Shown here piece by piece: positions 34,990 through 45,049 of a stretch of DNA of 64,000 nt. Source of the stretch: Dreissena polymorpha (taxonomy: Eukaryota > Mollusca > Bivalvia > Myida > Dreissenidae). Under the pieces are notes generated by a model. It had not been told where the DNA came from and did no database searches. It saw nothing but the letters and a program-made list of their open reading frames with translations. Numbering within the stretch: the stretch's first letter is position 1; each line of letters opens with the position of its first letter. The DNA lies in contig NC_068364.1 of NCBI RefSeq assembly GCF_020536995.1, positions 46,217,981-46,281,980 on the forward strand. The letters run 5' to 3'. The position numbers and the translations under genes are program-made.

Positions 34990-35330
34990 GCCCAAGGCCA
35001 GTGTTATATCAGACGCTAACAGGAATGAGAGTGCCGAAGTCCTAAACAGATTCAGTGAATACTTCAGTGACTTCTACAACTTTCCGCTTCAACCGGACGC
35101 TTCATAATGATCTCAATCCAGAAGCGGAAGACGAAAGTCATCCAATACTTTAGGGAGATGTGGAGGAGGCAGTGCGTAGTCGTAAGGCCGGAAAATCTCT
35201 GGGAGTGGACAACATCCCTTCCGAGCTGTTTAAGCACAGAGGAGAGGCAATGACTTTAGCAGTGACGGCACAATGCCAAAAGATCTGGGCGGAGAAGAAA
35301 TGGCCCAAGGAGTGTATCCAGTCATGTATG
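34990..35330 (+). mobile_element. LINE reverse-transcriptase N-terminal fragment
   Basis: Translated pieces read ESAEVLNRFSEYFSDFYNFP (35023-35085) and, after a frame change, DESHPIL then EEAVRSRKAGKSLGVDNIPS and QCQKIWAEKKWPKE (to about 35325). The pattern 'AV...KAGKS.GVDNIP.EL ... KIW....WP..W' is the start of the reverse-transcriptase domain in a non-LTR retrotransposon clade common in invertebrates (RTE-like). Only this part remains, without catalytic FxDD. Flanks show no target-site duplication that I could find. Confidence 0.85.
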
Positions 35331-35344
35331 CATATAAGATGCAC

Positions 35345-35960
35345 AACGATGTCAAAACAAAATCTATTTTAAAACGAAATATAGATGTCCACAAGAGATG
35401 CTGTTGTTTTTAAGAACAATGATGCATTTTTTAATATGTACTGGTACGGCAGATTCACATTGTAATAATGTTATCCGAATCAACATCATAAAAGTATTTA
35501 CATATATATATTGTTAATTATTATCGAGTGCATGCAGATGAAATAAAAAGACCTGCTCAGTTTCTTTGATAAAGAAGTAATATGAACGCATATGATGTAC
35601 TCTATCGTACATCGGTCCAAAATATGAGCCTCGTAATGGGAAAACTGGGCTTATTGCATGTGCGTACAGTGTCGTCCCATATAAGCATGTGCAGTCCGCA
35701 CTGGCTAATAAAGGACGACAGAGTTACGTAGCAAGTTGAATAATATATTAAAAATGAATATACAAAATATATAAAAATTCAATTGGCAAAAAATAATTTA
35801 TGAATTAACGGATACGTGTTTCAAAACAATATCAGATGACCAATACAGATGGTAATTATAAATAACATCAAACTATACGAGACGAACACACCAAATTAAT
35901 TACTCATTGCTTATATCGATCATTAAACATGTCTTGGGTATGCAGCCGGCAGATTGAATG
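35345..35960. other. AT-rich DNA, nothing recognised
   Basis: No supported feature. Confidence 0.45.
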
Positions 35961-35988
35961 TTGTATGATTTCATGTGGTTTTGCACAA

Positions 35989-36160
35989 GATCCCTTCGGA
36001 AATTGACACGTCAGCATTGGGTGTTCCAATCTATATTAATACACTGTTCTTCAGTAGAGGGGAGTATATAAGAGATTCACGTACACGGCCGGACGTTACT
36101 GTCAAACAATTTGTTATTGTCATGGGACCAACAGGCCATTACATTAAATTTATTGTTTAG
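35989..36160 (+). CDS. Candidate exon (unknown protein), weak
   Basis: TGGTTTTGCACAAG resembles a splice acceptor before a frame reading IPSEIDTSALGVPIYINTLF, then YIRDSRTRPDVTVKQFVIVM, ending at TAG near 36160. Composition is protein-like. No family was recognised and no strong donor is visible. It precedes three better candidates on the same strand and may belong to the same gene. Confidence 0.25.
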
Positions 36161-36611
36161 AATATTTTACGAACATTGGAAAACGTTGTGTTAAAATTTA
36201 ATTAAATAGAAAAAAATCGTTATGAACATTGCACAGGACTTAAGTACGTTTTTGATGAGTTACGTCACAACAGTGTTGTAGTAAGTGTATGGTATTATTG
36301 TTTAAAGGAGGTCTCTTCTCTTTGAAAAGCCAGTTTAGGCGGAGAGTGTCTCATCTGGGACGAGACTTCACGCACATTGCAGTAAGCCTAGTTTTCCCAG
36401 AATGAGGCTCACTTTATCAAAGAATGCATGTTCAATAGAGCCTATTGCGCAAAAATGATGCTTTATAAATCACTGTGCAAGTATGAGTCGGTGAGTATAT
36501 TCATATGCGTGCCGAAATATTAACCCAATGTCTGAATATTTCAGTCCCATTTCATTAAACAAATTAATGTTATAGGGAATGAACCAGTTCTAGCATGTTT
36601 TCTCTTGACAG

Positions 36612-36825
36612 ATCTCCAAACAATCCGACACCGAGATATGCTATTATTGAATTTGAAACAATACACGCAGTCAGAACGGAATCTTTTTTATTTTTCACTG
36701 ACAGAGACGCGGTGATTCAATTGCAGGACGAGCTATCATTGTCTGCAGTCAACATCGAAGCTGTGGACGGGGACCTGACGTCACATCACACCATCTCTTA
36801 CTCCTTTATACACTGTACATGTACG
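36612..36825 (+). CDS. Candidate exon of an extracellular protein (cadherin-like?)
   Basis: TTTTCTCTTGACAG is a strong acceptor. The frame after it reads SPNNPTPRYAIIEFETIHAV, then FFTDRDAVIQLQDELSLS and AVNIEAVDGDLTSHHTISYS. A donor-like CAT|GTACGT lies at about 36825. 'AVDGD.......ISYS' weakly resembles the Asp-rich calcium-binding start of a cadherin repeat, but I cannot confirm this. The downstream transmembrane segment would suit a membrane protein. Confidence 0.4.
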
Positions 36826-37539
36826 TACCGCCCTGGAAGGGTCAACATGTATTTATTATCTCACTTTTAGGATCAACCTTTGATACTACATACTATAACA
36901 ACGAACACAATCAAATAATTAATGTTTCAATATTATATTTGTTTTCGCATATTTGTATACGGAAAAATATAGTGCAAGTTTATACATATATGTGTAATAA
37001 ATAAACATGCAATATCGTTGTTTAGATTTTTTTCTTTAATTCGCATGCGTATTTCAGCGGAATCGGTAGACTATCATGTGTATTTCGACGAGAACGTCGA
37101 CACAGGGAAGGTGAAAAAATCGCGCAAAATGAACACCAGCAGTCCGAATAAATAACTGCTTTTTGTGAAGGCAGTATTATGTTAACCCGATTTTTTTTAA
37201 ACAAAATATATTATAAGTTATCAATGACACCATACCGTTTTAATCAAGACCGTTCAATCTAAATATGTATTTAATAGCTTATTATCAATCAATATAACGA
37301 TTTAGACACCCAAGATACACTCTCACTAGTGTCTTAAAACTGAAAATTTCATAAATTCTAAATAACAATAATTATAATAACACTCAATAATGTCGTTTCA
37401 TAGGTAGTTTCATCAAATTTCCATGAATGGTTTCTGCATCATTAACGATTTTGAGCAGTATGTGCACAACATAAACGATACTTGCACTGCACTCATCAAT
37501 GGTATCGTCTGCATATCATTTGTAAAAGGTTTTCTCAGA

Positions 37540-37754
37540 GTTATCCCCCATTAACTGAGGCGATGGAAGACTCTCCGCAGCAGAGGTCCCGGATGGCGGT
37601 GTTGTCTATCGTCGTCATGTCGCCGGTAGACTCGTTCAGCGCCCCAGACTCCGCAGTAAACCCGACTGTGAAGTTCGGGCTTCAGATCGCCTCCGCCGCC
37701 GTCCTTCTGGCCTTTCTCGCCGGCTTCGTCGTCATCATACTCTACCGCTACTAA
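37540..37754 (+). CDS. Candidate exon with a transmembrane segment
   Basis: After GGTTTTCTCAG, an acceptor-like site, the frame reads SYPPLTEAMEDSPQQRSRMA, then VVMSPVDSFSAPDSAVNP, and closes FGLQIASAAVLLAFLAGF and VVIILYRY before TAA. The last part is a clear hydrophobic helix of about 22 residues. GC content here is well above the surroundings (clusters of CGCC and GTCGTC), as in coding DNA. It could be the C-terminal exon of a single-pass membrane protein with a short tail, or the TAA may follow an unrecognised splice site leading to the exon at 38157. Confidence 0.5.
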
Positions 37755-38156
37755 CAGCGACATATCAAGCTGGGTATAAAAGGCCTTTGTCCGTGCAGGT
37801 TTCAAATACTGTTGGTCGATGTCCACTTACGAGTAGATTTGAGATCAGTATAGGAATTCAAATGAACATATGCTATTCAAACAGTGTTTGTCAAGGTTAT
37901 GTAGGTCATAATACACGTACTTAAGTCTTTTAAAATCAGTATTCGAATTAAGACGTTCATTCGCTATTCATGAAGCATTGGTCACGGTTACATATAAATT
38001 TATTAAACGTTCTTGTGGGTTTCAGAGCAATATTCGAATTTAGACGCACATTTGCTATTATTGTAGCGTTGGGCAATGTAATGTAGGTTTATGACCAACT
38101 ACGTGTCATTGTCAAATCATAATTCTTATTCTGTTGTTATGCTTCTATTCATGTAG

Positions 38157-38300
38157 CTGAGGTCTATTACCGGCAGCAAGCTAAGATCATCCGCTATGAA
38201 GTTCTTTACGTGGAGCCTGTCGGACATGTTTCTGTCTATTTGCCGTATACAAGGCAGATTTGCAAAACATTTTATGTGCAATACACGGTCACTGATGCTC
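38157..38300 (+). CDS. Candidate exon, cytoplasmic-tail-like
   Basis: CTTCTATTCATGTAG is an acceptor-like site. The frame after it reads AEVYYRQQAKIIRYEVLYVE, then PVGHVSVYLPYTRQICKTFY and VQYTVTDA. It looks protein-like, with no domain recognised. The frame then runs into a repeat also present at 47.7 kb (GGTCATTGTCGGCTC), so the true exon probably ends before about 38305 or has been invaded. Confidence 0.4.
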
Positions 38301-38304
38301 GATT

Positions 38305-38405
38305 GGTCATTGTCGGCTCAGGTACTACTTAACAATAGCAAGAGTTCTCTTAAGTATATTAAGTACCAGGGGTACGGAACGTATGCTACAGAATACCTCG
38401 GGGTA
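38305..38405 (+). repeat. Dispersed repeat shared with 47.7 kb
   Basis: GGTCATTGTCGGCTCAGGTA begins at 38305. A near-identical block, GGTCATTGTCGGCTCGGATA, begins at 47702. Both continue into TACTTAA or ATTACTTAA and then into GTAC-rich sequence. Confidence 0.65.
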
Positions 38406-38411
38406 TAACGG

Positions 38412-38814
38412 GTGTCTTTAAGCGTATTTACCGTACCTGGGATATATTGTATGGTTCCAACTCCTGTCCGAACACCACGATTCCAGACAATCCCACCAGC
38501 CCGAGTCAGGTCACCCTGGACACAAAATATTTTTCAATTCCGCCGTGGGGTTACGATTCTTCCGATTTGTCAGAAAGCAACATGTCTCCATTTCATCAGA
38601 ACGGTCGTCTGACGCGAGCATGCGTAGAGGGTCGGTGTTCTCCACACAATCGCAGAACATGCGGGCATTGATTGTTACAAAACCACTGGATCCAAAACAA
38701 AGACCCATATGGAATGCACCGCAACCACAACAAAAGAGAAAACTATATAATCCGTTAGCGATTTGGAATCGAAATAAGCCAAATGGCGATACAAGTGGAA
38801 AAATCAATTAAGCT
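38412..38814 (+). CDS. Candidate last exon(s) in two frames
   Basis: One frame reads VFKRIYRTWDILYGSNSCPN, then LDTKYFSIPPWGYDSSDLSE, and stops near 38671. A second, starting near 38574 after TTCTTCCGATTTGTCAG, reads KQHVSISSERSSDASMRRGS, then TKPLDPKQRPIWNAPQPQQK and NPLAIWNRNKPNGDTSGKIN to a stop at about 38811. Both look like real protein, rich in polar residues, Pro, Ser and basic residues as in a cytoplasmic tail. Either an intron ends at that CAG and the first frame belongs to another isoform, or a frameshift separates two halves of one exon. Family unknown. Confidence 0.45.
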
Positions 38815-40900
38815 CGCATGTTTATTTATATACTAGTATGAGTCGCGTTCTGATCAAAATGTTATTGTTTACTGTTTTAAAACAATGTTACCTCCTACCA
38901 CATGAGTTGTATAGAATTGCATTTAAATCAAACAGGTAATGCCTTAAAACTTGCTCAACACTTATAGAGACTTGAAGCTTTTAAGTTTAATTTATACAAA
39001 CATGCATGAGTAGGTCATTTGCACTGCAGACTCTTCTATTGAAAATAACGTTTAATTATATAAAGTGTTGCTTGAATTGATGTTAAATAAGCATGTTTTC
39101 AGTCAATACTATGATCATAGGAAGACATGCTTTTCTCCCATTTCTGTTCTTGTTTGGTTCATTTTCGACTAAGGTATGTGGTAGATTATACAAATATTTA
39201 CACATTGTTTTGTACCTTTTCAAGTTATGTGTTATCGTTGAAATCAAATTCCATTTCATTTGTTGGTAAGATATTTGGAGCGTGTGTAATATTCACAATA
39301 ATATGTTAAGGGCAGTTCATTAAGTTTTTATAACTTCAACTGCATGACCTTTTTGTCCTAAGTAAATAAATCGTTTTATACATATGTCATGCCCTTTAAT
39401 TTTATTTCATCTTATTTCAAGAAATAATTACCTGAGGAATACTTTTTAGAATTTTAAACGATATGCTTCTCATTATGTGGACATTCAATGACAATATTTC
39501 AGCCATATATTATTGAGTTCCTTGTGATATAAAATCTTCCACTGCCCTGTATTGTTTATGCATGTTTATCTTTTAACCAAACTGGCCTTATTTGCGTGTA
39601 TAAGAGCAGTAATATCTGTGAGTTTGAACCTCGTTCTATTAGTTTAACTAGAGTTGTCCTTTTAAACCTGTTAAATCGACTGATTTACGCACGTGGTTAC
39701 GTGTGTGCATTGCATGATCTATATTTAGGCACGCGTTATTTTGCAAGAACATCGGCTATTATTACATTCGATGTTTGACTTTCGTGCGGAAAGGACGCGA
39801 AGGATAAACCTGATGATATTTATTTAGAGAGAAATCATTTAATTTGATTATTATACTTGATTTAATATAGTGTTCAGTTTATACAAACTGAAGTATGTAT
39901 GCATTTATCCGCTAAGTTATTAAAAAAAGTGTTAAAATCTCATGTTTTATTAAACTTTTAATTTAATAAAAAAAAAAAGTGAAATAACATTTTTTTTAAA
40001 TTTAATTTAATATATTGTGGGGTATTTTGTTTGATACATAGTCAATCAAAACAACAAGAAAAGCGCGTACACTGGAAAATAGTAAGTTATTTCAAATCTA
40101 AGTTAATATTACATAATTAAATGTTAAGTCTTAGATTAATTTAAGAAAGTTGATAATAAAGTATTTTACTCAGAAGAGATAAAATTAACATTCTGACTGT
40201 GATATAAATATATTAACTTTCAAAACAGATGTAACATATTGATTCCCATAACTTTAATTAATAAATTGATTTATTAAGTATATAAATAACTGGGACTGAT
40301 TTAATTAAGAACTCATTAAATCCCACAAATTAAGTTAATTAGCTTTTAAAGTCGACAAATAATGTCTAAACCAAATTTATTTCAGACTAGAAATCTAAAC
40401 CATATGAGAAATTTGTATACATTAATTTTCTCCAATCGCCGTTTTGCTAGTCAAACGAATAAAGTGTCCAATAAAGAGTTCAATTCAGGTCAATCAGGCA
40501 TAGGAATCCATGTTGTATTAAAACTCTTATCCAATACTCCAACAAGATCTATGAACTATTATAATCTATTAGCTCGTAACGCACGAATTACTCGCTCGAA
40601 AATAAAATAAAATAGTATAATGACGTCCGCGCGACAACTATTTAAAAAAACAAGTCGCATTGTTTGATAATCTTCCAAATAAAAAGAACTAAATAAAGCA
40701 AGAACTAAAAAAAAAAATAACAAGTAAAGGACCAAGCCCCTGCACTAAACATTATATAAAGTTAAATTAAGGATCTATTAGACTTTATTCACTCAGATTT
40801 ATCAACAAAGGATTACAACTTTAATCGAGATAAACAACCACTGCATATATACGCTCGCATTTCATGATCTTAAGAGAATGAAGCCTATCAGTGTGGATAA
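38815..40900. other. 2.1 kb of AT-rich DNA, no gene supported
   Basis: ORFs of 60-82 codons (39127, 39596, 40362) lack any domain or exon-like flanks. An A/T homopolymer cluster sits near 39960-40010. Confidence 0.45.
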
Positions 40901-41260
40901 TTACTAAGTTCTTCGCCGCCGCGGCCGCATCCTTTACGGAAATGCTCACATTACAAAAGGCGAAATTTCAATGTGAGGAGATCTCGTTCTATCGAAACCC
41001 GGAACACCGGATACCACATAAAATGCCGATGGCAAAGTCAGAGTCCACCTCTACAACCTAAATCTGAAACCTACAACTAATACCATTCTAACCACTATAA
41101 CTGACCTCTCCGTTAATGAACCATCCCCAAGCAGGATTTGTCCACCATCAACGTCCCAACAGTACTAAAAAAATCTGGATCAGCCCACGCCATATGATTG
41201 ACAATATGTCTCAGACTGCAGGAAGAATTCCTTTTCCATATGAACTCCATGTAAACTTTG
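40901..41260. other. Mixed-composition DNA before the 24-bp array
   Basis: A GC-rich patch (CGCCGCCGCGGCCGCATCC) lies near 40914. The 69-codon ORF at 41113-41322 on the minus strand partly covers the array and is not supported. This could be 5' sequence of the LINE at 42.2 kb, but no LINE motif was found here. Confidence 0.3.
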
Positions 41261-41261
41261 T

Positions 41262-42010
41262 TAGAGGCTGGATATGACACACAGTCAGAGGCTGACAATG
41301 ACACACAGTCAGAGGTTGGCAATTACACACAGTAAGAGGCTGGAAATGACACACAGTCAGAGGCTGGCAATGACACACAGTCATGAGGCTGGTAATGACA
41401 CACAGTCAGAGGCTGGAAATGACACACAGTCAGAAGCTGGCAATGACACAGTCAGAGGTTGGCAATTACACACAGTCAGAGGCTGGTAATGACACACAGT
41501 TAGAGGCTGGCAATGACACACAGTCAGAGGCTGGCAATGACACACAGTCAGAGGCTGGTAATGACACACAGTCAGAGGCTGGAAATGACACACAGTCAGA
41601 GGCTGACAATGACACACAGTAAGAGGCTGGTAATGACACAAAGTTAGAGGCTGGAAATGACACACAGTTAGAGGCTGGCAATGACACACAGTCAGTGATG
41701 GCAGGTCACACAGTCAGAGGCTGGCAATGACACACAGTCAGAGATGCCAATGACACACAGTCAGAGGCATGCAATGACACACAGTCAGAGGTTGGCAATG
41801 ACACACTGTTAGAGGCGGGCAATGACATAAAGTCAGAGGCTGGAAATAACACACTGTCAGAGGCTGGCAACGACACAAAGTCAGATTCTGGCAATAACAC
41901 ACAGTCAGAGGTTGGCAATGATTAACAGTCAGAGGCTGGAAATGACACACAGACAGAGGCTGGCAATGACTAACAGTCAGAGGCTGGAAATGACACACAG
42001 TCGCTTATTG
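41262..42010. repeat. 24-bp minisatellite, about 31 units
   Basis: Unit close to AGAGGCTGGCAATGACACAC + AGTC. As 24 is a multiple of three, frames repeat 8-residue motifs on both strands (for example AGNDTQSE and SLPASDCV), which explains the many overlapping ORFs. Several units vary in length by 1-3 bp, breaking each frame, so it is not coding. Confidence 0.95.
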
Positions 42011-42189
42011 GCAGCAACAAGTCCGGAAGCTTGGAGTCGATACGAGAACGTCTTACGACGAGCGCTTGCCACGGTATATCGTATGATAATGCAAATCACA
42101 GAGTGAGAAAAGTATTTTTGTTTCGGTGTTTGTCTTGCAAACATGTAGATTCCAGTATTCCTTTATCTCCGATTTCCCTTTACCCGTTC

Positions 42190-43200
42190 ACATCTTCGAT
42201 TCTCATTGCATTTCCATGAGGAAAGTACTATTATTGCTTCTCGTGAAACATCGGAACACATTTTAGAAATTGACGATTCCTTAGGCAGCGATCATCTTCT
42301 TATAATAGTAAATCTAGTGTTTAGCATTGACCATATCCTTCCGTCTATGCAACACAAATGGAACATTAACAAGGCCACATACAACCTGTGGAGCAAATTG
42401 AACTCGTTGCGACATTAAATTTCACTCTCAAACTACTAATACTTACATCAAAACTCAACTCCGATCGTGCCAATACGAACTAACTACAGCGCTTGACAAA
42501 TCTATCCCTATTGCTAGAAGTAAAAAAAATAACACGAATTTTAGTTAAAAATAAACGTAGAGTACCATGGTGGAACAAGGATTGCGAAGCAGCCATTAAG
42601 TACCAAAACACTTCATGATTTTTTAATCTATTCCAAAACAGGAGCTAGATACGAAAAGTTAAGAGAACTCGCAGAAAAGTAAATGAAGATATTAAAACAG
42701 ATTGTTGGAACGAATGTAGTCATACAATTTCATGTAACACGAGTATAAGAGACTTATGGGATCATGTTAAAAGAATGCAAGGCAGACACACAACTATAAC
42801 ACCTATTCTCCGTGAAGACATCCAAATTCTAGTCACCAACCAAGCCTAGCATTAGTCCATCAATACAAAAAGGTACGCACTGACGAAGCGTACTCGAGAA
42901 CCTTTATCACAAAGAAATAAGAAGTTAAAAATACATTATCAACGTAGTTACAAGCTCAAAATCAGGTCAAAACATAAAACTATAATGCCCGTTAAGTGTA
43001 TTTGAACTTGAAGCGGCTCTCTTTACATTTGAAAATGTTAAACCCGATGACGTCAATATCGATTATAAAAACTAAAACAACGTACGCTCTACTCTAAACA
43101 AGAATTAATTACATTGTCAAATAAATTATGGCCACGAGGCTATTTTCCCGACGAGACCACAATATATACCAATCATATAAGCCGAACGACTCACCAGCTT
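42190..43200 (+). mobile_element. Jockey-like LINE fragment (endonuclease end to RT start)
   Basis: A plus-strand piece (42206-42418) reads LEIDDSLGSDHLLIIVNL, the C-terminal 'GSDH' catalytic motif of an APE-type endonuclease, then KWNINKATYNLWSKLN. Farther on, in changing frames, come VPWWNKDCEAAIKYQ near 42570, DLWDHVKRMQGRH near 42755, and LSVFELEAAL with FENVKPDD near 43000-43055. ELITLSNKLWPRGYFPDE near 43105-43155 resembles the region before the RT palm (LL..(F/Y)N(K/Q)LW..GYFP). The ORF is broken by many stops and shifts. The catalytic RT core and the 3' end are missing. Confidence 0.8.
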
Positions 43201-44350
43201 CCTGTCTCGCTCACATCTATCATTCATACAGTTTCGTGGGAAACGATAACGTCGATATAATGGTTATTTTATTAAAAACTCTAATCGGTGCATTACTCTA
43301 AACTGCAGTTATTTAAATTGTTTTAAAACCAATGGGTCAATGACTTGATTTGATCTAAAATAAAGTTAGTTTAATGATCTTGACGTTCAAAGCATGAATA
43401 CACTTTTTGCACTACTAATGACACACGCAAATGTATAATATGTAATGAAGTTTGAGAAGTCATTAAGCCTATCATCTTGGAAGTCTTTTTATTTTAGGGC
43501 ATCTTTAAATTAAGCAACTTCAAGTGTCTTATTGAAGACGTTTCATGCATACATTATTTAGATTTGTAAAATTGCTTTATATTATTCCATGCATACATTT
43601 TTGGACAAAATCTGATGGTAAAGAAACACAAATTTTAAAGTTATTGGACATCTGTTTGAAGATCATTTAATAAGATGTTAGAGAAAGACACAATTGTTGG
43701 ATACGATTACCGATATTGTGATTTGAATACATTTCCATAATGGGTCTCTTTGTAATGAATGTTTCGAGTGAAAACATGTCATGAAAGCTTTTAAACGGGT
43801 TTTAATGAAAATTGCCTGACACGACAGTTGCACATGTGACGGTGTTACTATTTAAAACACAAGTGCGTTTGAGTTCATTTTATTTCAATCATAGAATAAT
43901 TGATGGTTAGTGACAAGGCTTCACAAACAATTGATCATATAATCAGGAATAAATTAAAATAATATCGATTACTTACTGACAATTTCCACATAAAAAGCAT
44001 GCACTGTGTAATTGAACTCAAACTTATCACCAATTATCACCCACGATGAACCATTATCAATTTTAACAAATAAATTACGTAAAATATAAAGTAAACATCT
44101 CCCGCATGAAATTATTAGTTTCCTATCTACTTCAAATGTCTGTTGTTTGTGTTCACCCACGGTACCTCGCAATGAGCCTTCACGTGAATAACCGTTTCCA
44201 CAACCATTTGACCGATCGCATTCGATTAATAATATACGGGCTACATTATTTATGCACTAGACATTTAACTGAATAGCGCAGTAATGCAGATATTGCTAAA
44301 TATTTGCAAATGAAACTGACAAAATTTAGTTCACCATAAGAATTAAAAAC
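43200..44350. other. AT-rich DNA, nothing recognised
   Basis: No supported feature. The 67-codon minus-strand ORF at 43969-44172 shows no domain pattern. Confidence 0.45.
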
Positions 44351-44353
44351 GAG

Positions 44354-45044
44354 GAACATGTTTTCGGACACCGGGAGTCCTAGGTAAACGCCATACACCG
44401 ATTTGTCGACTGCCTTTAAAGGGGCCTTTTCAAAGATTTTGGCATGTATTGAAGTTTGTCACATTAAATGCTTTATTTTGATAAATATAAACATTGGATC
44501 TAAAACGCTCCAGTAAAAAAATAAAAAAATGAAAAAAAATATGAAAAAAAGCAACCCTCAACTGGGCTCGAATCAATGACCTCACGAGTCCTGGAGTAAA
44601 AGCCTACCACGTAGACCACGCGGTCATCCGTGCTCATACAACGAATGATGAATTATATATTTTGTGTAAGCAATCCTCGTATTTTCACAAAATATTACGA
44701 CAACAACAGAACTCTCCAAATTATTCAATCGTTTCGCGTCGCAACGCTTTATAATTTTCAGATTTTTAAATCGTCAAAAGATGCATATAATTGCTTCTTT
44801 AGAGTATGGTAAATGTTCAGTATTACTGTTTCCTCACACAAATCATTACTAAGACGAAAATTTGCAAATCTGAAATCACTTTGTTAATTTTGTCAATTTA
44901 CCAAAACGTGAAAAGGCCCCTTTAAAAACTACTGCACCAAATACTGCACCAATACAGCATTTCGTTTTCCGATAGTCCTATGTTTACGCCACAGACCGAT
45001 TTTCCGACTTCCTGCTCTTCCTCTAAAACTACTATGCAATACAT
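44354..45044. repeat. Diverged duplication, one copy filled by a MITE
   Basis: Copy 1 (44354-44415 plus 44926-44960) and copy 2 (44972-45044) share GTCCTA(G/T)GT, AACGCCATACACCGATTT versus TACGCCACAGACCGATTT, and CTACTGCACCAAATAC versus CTACTATGCAATAC. Copy 2 lacks the 502-bp element, so it resembles an empty site. See the MITE entry. Confidence 0.65.
44416..44925. mobile_element. 502-bp MITE with TTAA flanks and tRNA-like core
   Basis: TTAA at 44416-44419 and 44922-44925 flanks terminal inverted repeats starting AGGGGCCTTTTCA (left) and, reverse-complemented, AGGGGCCTTTTCACG (right). TTAA is the target of piggyBac and some related superfamilies, so that origin is a reasonable inference. Inside, near 44553-44640 on the minus strand, lies GCGTGGTCTACGTGGTAGGC followed by GATTCGAGCCCAG, a tRNA-like stretch with a B box, and then T runs. 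A SINE-like piece may have been captured. Confidence 0.75.
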
Positions 45045-45049
45045 TGATG

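Noticed and set aside
41274-41998. Repeat proteins from the 24-bp array
   Set aside because: Overlapping open frames on both strands arise from a period divisible by three, and unit-length changes break each of them.
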